The notes beneath the pieces were generated by a model, which saw only the letters and a program-made list of their open reading frames with translations, had not been told where the DNA came from and made no database searches. This document shows positions 59,459 to 64,000 of a stretch of 64,000 bases of DNA, piece after piece. Made by a program: the position numbers and the translations under genes. The number at the start of each line of letters is the position of its first letter. Position 1 is the first letter of the stretch. The DNA comes from Streptomyces griseorubiginosus (GTDB taxonomy: Bacteria > Actinomycetota > Actinomycetes > Streptomycetales > Streptomycetaceae), in assembly GCF_001514195.1 (NCBI RefSeq), contig NZ_KQ948743.1:298017-362016 (forward strand), read 5' to 3'.

Positions 59459-59617
59459 CCCCTCGCCATCAGTCACGAAAGCATACCCGCGGGTTTCGCA
59501 TCCAGCTGAAGTACCGATCGCCAGCCTCTGACCAGGCATGAATCTGATCCGCAGCGCACTCCCCTCCCTCCTCCGGATCACCACCCCCTCCGATACTTTC
59601 GCTGCACAAGGAGTCGT
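59459..59617. promoter_or_regulatory. Divergent LacI-GH2 region with ACCCGCGGGT palindrome
   Basis: A 10-bp palindrome ACCCGCGGGT lies at 59485-59494, flanked by CGAAA and TTTCG words. No exact GAAGCGCTTC copy is present, so if the LacI protein controls GH2 it must use a diverged site. Confidence 0.45.
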
Positions 59618-62600
59618 ATGTCCCCGCGTTACTTCGAGGAGTTCTCCCCCGGCCACGGCAAGGAGCCCCCTCGTGCCGCCCTGACGACGAACGCCCCGCG
59701 GATCGATCTGAACGGCGACTGGGCTTTCCGGTTCTCGGCCACCGGTCTCGACGAGACGGACGGCTTCGAGACTCCCGGCTTCCACGACCGGGGCTGGGAC
59801 CGGCTGCCGGTCCCAGCCCAGTGGCAACTGCACGGCTACGGCAGACCCGTGTACCTGAACATCCCGTACCCCATCCCGCTCGACCCGCCGTACGTCCCCG
59901 ACGAGAACCCGACTGGTGACTACCGGCGGACCTTCGACCTGCCGCCGTCCTGGGCCGGAGCACCGGCGGTGGTCCGTTTCGAGGGCGTCGAGTCGTGCGC
60001 CAAGCTCTGGCTCAACGGCCGGGAACTCGGCGTGACCCGCGGCAGCCGCCTGGCCTCCGAGTTCGACGTGACGGAGGCCCTGCGCCCCGGCCGCAACGTG
60101 CTCGCCGTCCGGGTCCACCAGTACTCCTCGGGTACGTACCTGGAGGACCAGGACACCTGGCGGCTGGCGGGCATCTTCCGTGACGTGACCCTGCTCGCCC
60201 GCCCGGCCGGCGGCATCCGGGACGTGTTCGTGCACGCCGACTACGACGCGGCGACCGGCGCCGGCCGGCTGAGGATCGACGTCGACACGGAGGCGGAGGC
60301 GACGCTCACCGTTCCGGCACTCGGGATCACCGGCGCCACCGTGTCCCAGGAGTTCCTCCTCGACGAGGTCCGGCCGTGGAGCGCGGAGGATCCGCACCTG
60401 TACGACGCCGTGGTCGCCACCCCGGCGGAGGAGGTCAGGCTGCGCGTCGGCTTCCGCACGGTGGCCGTCGACGACTCCGGTGTGCTGACCGTCAACGGCA
60501 GGCGTGTCGTGCTGCGGGGCGTCAACCGGCACGAGTTCCACCCCGACCGGGCCCGGGCCGTCACTCTCGACGACATGCGCCGCGACGTGGAGTCCATGAA
60601 ACGGCACAACGTCAACGCCGTCCGCACCTCGCACTACCCGCCGCACCCCGCCTTCCTCGACCTGTGCGACGAGTACGGCCTGTGGGTCATGCTCGAATGC
60701 GACCTGGAGACCCACGGCTTCGAGATGACGAGGCCGGAGCCATGGCGGGACAACCCCTCCGACGACCCGCGGTGGCGCGAGGCCTACCTGGACCGCGCCG
60801 AGCGGACCGTGGAGCGCGACAAGAACCACGCGAGCGTCATCTCCTGGTCGCTGGGCAACGAGTCGGACGACGGCGGCAACCTCGAGGCCATGGCCGCCTG
60901 GATCCGCGAGCGCGACCCATCCCGGCCGATCCACTACGAGGGCGACCGGCTGGCCCGCTACGTCGATCTCTACGGCGAGATGTACCGCACCCCGGCCACC
61001 GTGAGCCGGATCGGCCAGGGCCTGCTGCGGCCGGGCGAGAAGTTCTACCCGGCCGCCGACGGCGAGGGCGACCCCGCGGACGATCCGCGCAACCGCATGC
61101 CGTTCGTCTACACGGAGTTCGCCCACGCGATGGGCAACGGCCCCGGCGCGCTTGCCGAGTACATGGGGCTGTGCGAGCGGTACCCGCGCGTCCAGGGCGG
61201 GTTCGTGTGGGAGTGGAAGGACCAGGGACTGCGCAGCGCGGACCCCGAGGGCCGCGCATTCTTCGCCTACGGGGGCGACTTCGGGGAGGAGGCGCACGAC
61301 GGCAACTTCATCTGCGACGGACTGGTCTTCCCCGACGGCACCCCGTCGCCGGGCCTGCTGGAGTACCGGAAGGTCATCGAGCCCGTCACGATCGGCCCCG
61401 GTGACCGTCCCGGGCACCTTCTCGTGCACAACCGCCACGACATCGTGGACCTCGCGCACCTGCGATTCAGCTGGTCGCTCACCGAGGACGGGGTGCTGCT
61501 CGAGGAGGGCGCCCTCGCGACGCCGGACCTGGGTGCCGGGGAGCGGGTGGAGATCCCGCTGCCGCCGCTCGGGGCGGGCGCCGGCGGAGGCGAGCTGCTG
61601 CTGACCGTGCGGGCTGAGCTGGCCAAGTCCGCCGTATGGGCGCCCGAAGGGCACCTGGTGGCGTGGGGGCAGGTGCCGTTGCCGTCCTCCGGGAGCGCGC
61701 CGGACCGGTCCGCGCTGGGCAGCCTGCTCCCGGCGCTCGAGACATCGGGAACGCGCATCGCCCTCGGACCGGCTCGTTTCGACCGCACCACCGGACGCCT
61801 GCTCCGGCTCGGCAACCACGCCTTCGACGGACCACGGCTGTCGCTGTGGCGGGCACCGACCGACAACGACCGCGCCTGGTCGCAGCGTGACGCCCTCTAC
61901 TGGGAGGCACGGGGCCTGCAACGGCTGCGGCACCGGACCGTCTCCGTGGACGAGGGCGCGGACGGCCTGACCGTCGTGGTGCGCAGCAGCGCGTCCGCCG
62001 CGGACTGCGGCTACCTCACGACCTACCGCTGGGAGACGGACGGGCAACGCCTGCGGGTACGGGTCCACACGGAGCCGTTCGGCCACTGGCCGGAGCGGGA
62101 CGACCGTTTCCCCGAGGCCATGGTGGACGCCGGCCTGCCGCCCGGCGAACGCGCGGAACTCCTGCGCCGGGACAAGGCGCCCTCATTGGCCCGGATCGGC
62201 CTGCACTGGGAACTGCCCGGGGAGTGGTCGCAGGTCAGCTGGTACGGCGCGGGTCCGGGTGAGGCCTATCCGGACTCCCGGCAGGCGGCCCGGACGGGCC
62301 TGTTCCACGCGAGCGTCGAAGAGCTTCAGACGCCGTACGTGCGCCCGCAGGACAACGGCAACCGGGCCGATGTGCGCTGGGCGGAGATCGTCGACGGCAC
62401 GGGCTCGGGGCTGCGGGTCGAGGGCGCCGAACTGTTCAACCTGGCCGCCCGGAGATGGACCGACCGGCAACTGGCCGAGGCACGCCACCAGACCAACCTG
62501 ACGGCGGGTCCGACGGTCCATCTGCACACCGACCACGTCGTCCAGGGCCTCGGCTCCGGCGCCGTCGGCCCGGGGGTGCTGCCCGAACACCGGCTCGAAG

Positions 62601-62650
62601 TACGCCCGGCGGACTTCACGTTCGTACTGACGGCCCTGCCGACTCCGTGA
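59618..62650 (+). CDS. GH2 beta-galactosidase (LacZ-like)
   Basis: The protein has 1,010 residues, the length of LacZ. Domains in order are sugar-binding jelly roll, Ig-like, barrel, Ig-like and the C-terminal beta-galactosidase small-chain domain. The acid/base is E415 (SWSLGNESDDGG) and the nucleophile E500 (VYTEFAHAMGNG). GVNRHEFHPDRARAV is a family signature. No signal peptide, so it is cytoplasmic and hydrolyses imported beta-galactosides. AAGGAG lies before the ATG. It is divergent from LacI and converges with an NTF2-like gene. Confidence 0.94.
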   Translation: MSPRYFEEFSPGHGKEPPRAALTTNAPRIDLNGDWAFRFSATGLDETDGFETPGFHDRGWDRLPVPAQWQLHGYGRPVYLNIPYPIPLDPPYVPDENPTGDYRRTFDLPPSWAGAPAVVRFEGVESCAKLWLNGRELGVTRGSRLASEFDVTEALRPGRNVLAVRVHQYSSGTYLEDQDTWRLAGIFRDVTLLARPAGGIRDVFVHADYDAATGAGRLRIDVDTEAEATLTVPALGITGATVSQEFLLDEVRPWSAEDPHLYDAVVATPAEEVRLRVGFRTVAVDDSGVLTVNGRRVVLRGVNRHEFHPDRARAVTLDDMRRDVESMKRHNVNAVRTSHYPPHPAFLDLCDEYGLWVMLECDLETHGFEMTRPEPWRDNPSDDPRWREAYLDRAERTVERDKNHASVISWSLGNESDDGGNLEAMAAWIRERDPSRPIHYEGDRLARYVDLYGEMYRTPATVSRIGQGLLRPGEKFYPAADGEGDPADDPRNRMPFVYTEFAHAMGNGPGALAEYMGLCERYPRVQGGFVWEWKDQGLRSADPEGRAFFAYGGDFGEEAHDGNFICDGLVFPDGTPSPGLLEYRKVIEPVTIGPGDRPGHLLVHNRHDIVDLAHLRFSWSLTEDGVLLEEGALATPDLGAGERVEIPLPPLGAGAGGGELLLTVRAELAKSAVWAPEGHLVAWGQVPLPSSGSAPDRSALGSLLPALETSGTRIALGPARFDRTTGRLLRLGNHAFDGPRLSLWRAPTDNDRAWSQRDALYWEARGLQRLRHRTVSVDEGADGLTVVVRSSASAADCGYLTTYRWETDGQRLRVRVHTEPFGHWPERDDRFPEAMVDAGLPPGERAELLRRDKAPSLARIGLHWELPGEWSQVSWYGAGPGEAYPDSRQAARTGLFHASVEELQTPYVRPQDNGNRADVRWAEIVDGTGSGLRVEGAELFNLAARRWTDRQLAEARHQTNLTAGPTVHLHTDHVVQGLGSGAVGPGVLPEHRLEVRPADFTFVLTALPTP

Positions 62651-62688
62651 CGCGGAGCGGACTGGCAGACGTTCGGCACGGCGCGAGG

Positions 62689-63069
62689 TCAGAACATGGT
62701 GTTGTCGTTGGCGCTGTCCTCGGGAACCTCCTGGACCACGTCCCAGTGCTCGACGATCTTCCCGTCGGCGACCCGCCAGAAGTCGGCGACGGCCATGCCC
62801 CGGTCGCCCGGCTTGAGGTGGAGGTTGCTGTGGGTGACGACCAGATCCCCTTCGGCGATCGCGCGCTTGATGTCCAGGTGCAGTTCCGGGAACTGGCCGC
62901 GCAGCCAGTGGACGTAGCCCACGAAGGCCTGCGGGCCGTCGCCGGCTCCGGGGTTGTGCTGGGTGTAGGTCTCCCCCAGGTGCGCGGCCGCGGCCTGCTC
63001 GGGCTGGTAGTCGTTGAAAGCCTGCTCGTAGAACGCGATCACGAGGGCCTTGTTGTCTGTAGCAGCCAT
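62689..63069 (-). CDS. SnoaL-like NTF2-fold protein
   Basis: The protein has 126 residues and forms an NTF2/SnoaL-like alpha+beta cone: NKALVIAFYEQAFNDYQPEQ, YTQHNPGAGDGPQAFVGYV, DLVVTHSNLHLKPGDRG and DFWRVADGKIVEHWDVVQEV. This YybH/SnoaL-like polyketide-cyclase-type subgroup is widespread, and its substrates are mostly unknown. GGAG lies shortly before the ATG. It follows an alpha/beta hydrolase gene, separated by a hairpin. Confidence 0.88.
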   Translation of the reverse strand: MAATDNKALVIAFYEQAFNDYQPEQAAAAHLGETYTQHNPGAGDGPQAFVGYVHWLRGQFPELHLDIKRAIAEGDLVVTHSNLHLKPGDRGMAVADFWRVADGKIVEHWDVVQEVPEDSANDNTMF

Positions 63070-63126
63070 GCGAATCTCTCCTTGCTGAGCAGGGGCGAAC
63101 GGGGATCTGCGCGTCGAGGCCGGGGC

Positions 63127-63157
63127 CGGCTCCGGGGAGTCAGGGCACCCGGAGCCG
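63127..63157 (-). terminator. Hairpin after alpha/beta hydrolase gene
   Basis: CGGCTCCGGG (63127-63136) pairs perfectly with CCCGGAGCCG (63148-63157) across an 11-base loop, just after the hydrolase stop. Confidence 0.75.
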
Positions 63158-63179
63158 ACCGTTCATGTGCCCGCCGGGC

Positions 63180-63878
63180 TCAGGTGCCGTGGCCCGCCCG
63201 TGCGGCGGCGTCAGCCAGGACGGCGGCGACTTCGTCGGGGTGCGACAGGTGCGGTGAGTGCCCGGAGGCGACGCGGACCGTACGCGTACCGCGTGCAGCC
63301 CACTGCTCCTGCACCCCGGGCGGCAGCGCGGGGTCCTTCGTGGCCACGATGTACGTCCTGGGCAGCCCGTTCGGCGCGGCGCCCAGTTCCTCGGTGAAGG
63401 CGCGCAGCCCTTGCCAGTTGAGGCGTTTGACGGCCTCGGCGGTGACGTCCGGCGCGACTCCGCTGAAGATGGACTCCTCGGGATCCCCGGCCTTGACGGC
63501 GAGCCCGTCGGGCGAGTGGATCCAGGTGGGCGGGAAGTCGCCGCCCATCCACTCCAGCATCGAGGTGCCGGGCTCCAGGGCGAACGCGGCGATGTAGACC
63601 AGTTCGACGACCCGGTCGGCCTCGGCGGCGACCCAGGTCGCGGGGACACCGCCGTAGGAGTGGGCGGCCAGCACGACGGGCCCCTCGACCGCCTCCACGG
63701 CGGCACGCAGGACCGCGACGTCGTCGCTGAGCCCTTGGGCGGCGGCGCTGTCCGGGTTGCTGCTGGGCAGCTGCACGGCGAGGGAGTCGACCCCGTGGGC
63801 GGCCAGCCGCTCGCGCAGCGGGTCGAAGATCCACGGGGTGTGCATGGCACCGTGGACGAGTACGACGGTGGGGTTCAT
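63180..63878 (-). CDS. Alpha/beta hydrolase
   Basis: The protein has 232 residues. The oxyanion region is VVLVHGAMHTPWIFDPL, the nucleophile Ser74 in LAAHSYGGVPA and the catalytic His probably in SGHSPHLSHPDEV. It has no signal peptide and resembles small esterase-like hydrolases (EstC/salicylate-esterase-like). Substrate unknown. It lies 10 bp after an NTF2-like gene and may be cotranscribed with it. Confidence 0.88.
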   Translation of the reverse strand: MNPTVVLVHGAMHTPWIFDPLRERLAAHGVDSLAVQLPSSNPDSAAAQGLSDDVAVLRAAVEAVEGPVVLAAHSYGGVPATWVAAEADRVVELVYIAAFALEPGTSMLEWMGGDFPPTWIHSPDGLAVKAGDPEESIFSGVAPDVTAEAVKRLNWQGLRAFTEELGAAPNGLPRTYIVATKDPALPPGVQEQWAARGTRTVRVASGHSPHLSHPDEVAAVLADAAARAGHGT

Positions 63879-63888
63879 CAGTGCTGCC

Positions 63889-64000
63889 TCACGGGGTCAT
63901 GGCGTCGCGGACGAGGGCGGTGTCGACGAACTGTTCGAAGCGGACGATGAGTCCGCCGCGGACGACGAAGTGGTGGGCCACGCGGACGTCGATCGGCTTT
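63889..64000 (-). CDS. NTF2/SnoaL-like protein, C-terminal fragment (cut by window edge)
   Basis: The last 36 residues of a protein are visible: a frame reading HHFVVRGGLIVRFEQFVDTALVRDAM and then stop. The pattern (strand, GG turn, strand with RFEQFVDT, short helix) is typical of the C-terminus of SnoaL-like/NTF2 proteins. The 5' end is outside the window. It precedes the hydrolase gene by 10 bp. Confidence 0.7.
   Translation of the reverse strand, partial: KPIDVRVAHHFVVRGGLIVRFEQFVDTALVRDAMTP

Overview
The window is very GC-rich, with GC-heavy third codon positions, many GTG starts, ATGA/GTGA start-stop overlaps, large secreted enzymes, sugar ABC importers that lack their own ATPase, and an ECF sigma/anti-sigma pair. 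All of this points to a chromosomal segment of Streptomyces or a close relative. I see no rRNA, tRNA, CRISPR array, transposase or phage gene.

Layout. 1-5.4 kb: the end of a LacI-type sugar repressor, a small unknown gene, a DUF2975 membrane protein paired with a YozG-like HTH regulator, a double GNAT acetyltransferase, a membrane protein joining a zinc-finger anti-sigma-like part to a ricin-type lectin, and a DinB-like protein. 5.7-17.3 kb: plant side-chain enzymes (GH95 alpha-L-fucosidase/galactosidase, CE1 feruloyl esterase, GH54-type arabinofuranosidase, a clan GH-A enzyme with binding modules) around a MarR regulator and a first sugar ABC importer (11.5-14.7 kb). 17.3-22.2 kb: Rrf2 regulator with divergent oxidoreductase, then an ECF sigma / anti-sigma-like / two-glycosyltransferase operon. 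22.4-34.6 kb: a FadR-type regulator divergent from one long operon holding an importer (solute-binding protein and two permeases), an unassigned 667-residue cytoplasmic protein, and sugar-catabolic enzymes: mutarotase, lactonase-like amidohydrolase, zinc dehydrogenase, SDR, KDPG aldolase, KDG kinase and aldo/keto reductase. 34.6-40.6 kb: two large secreted right-handed beta-helix proteins with ricin modules, facing each other across a strong terminator. 40.9-43.3 kb: a PAS-GAF-SpoIIE-HATPase signalling protein. 43.3-48.6 kb: a larE-larC-larB-larA nickel-pincer operon behind a broken amidohydrolase gene and a GntR/FadR regulator. 49-52.5 kb: an SDR / DUF998 / aldo-keto reductase operon with a divergent TetR gene and twin operators. 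52.9-62.7 kb: a LacI-controlled GH36-GH43-GH5 operon, the LacI gene, and a GH2 beta-galactosidase. 62.7-64 kb: two NTF2-like proteins (one cut by the window edge) and an alpha/beta hydrolase.

How it fits together. Most of the window looks like an accessory island for plant hemicellulose or pectic side chains. Secreted esterase, arabinofuranosidase, GH39-like, GH5 and beta-helix enzymes cut polymer outside. Importers bring in oligosaccharides. Cytoplasmic GH36, GH43, GH2 and probably GH95 finish them. The 23.5-34.6 kb operon oxidises a released sugar. Because it ends in 2-keto-3-deoxygluconate kinase and KDPG aldolase, I infer a non-deoxy sugar such as L-galactose or a uronate rather than L-fucose. 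Repressor-like palindromes in front of several units suggest separate local switches. One 17-bp FadR-type palindrome occurs both in the FadR/operon divergent region and upstream of the second beta-helix gene, which may tie those loci together.
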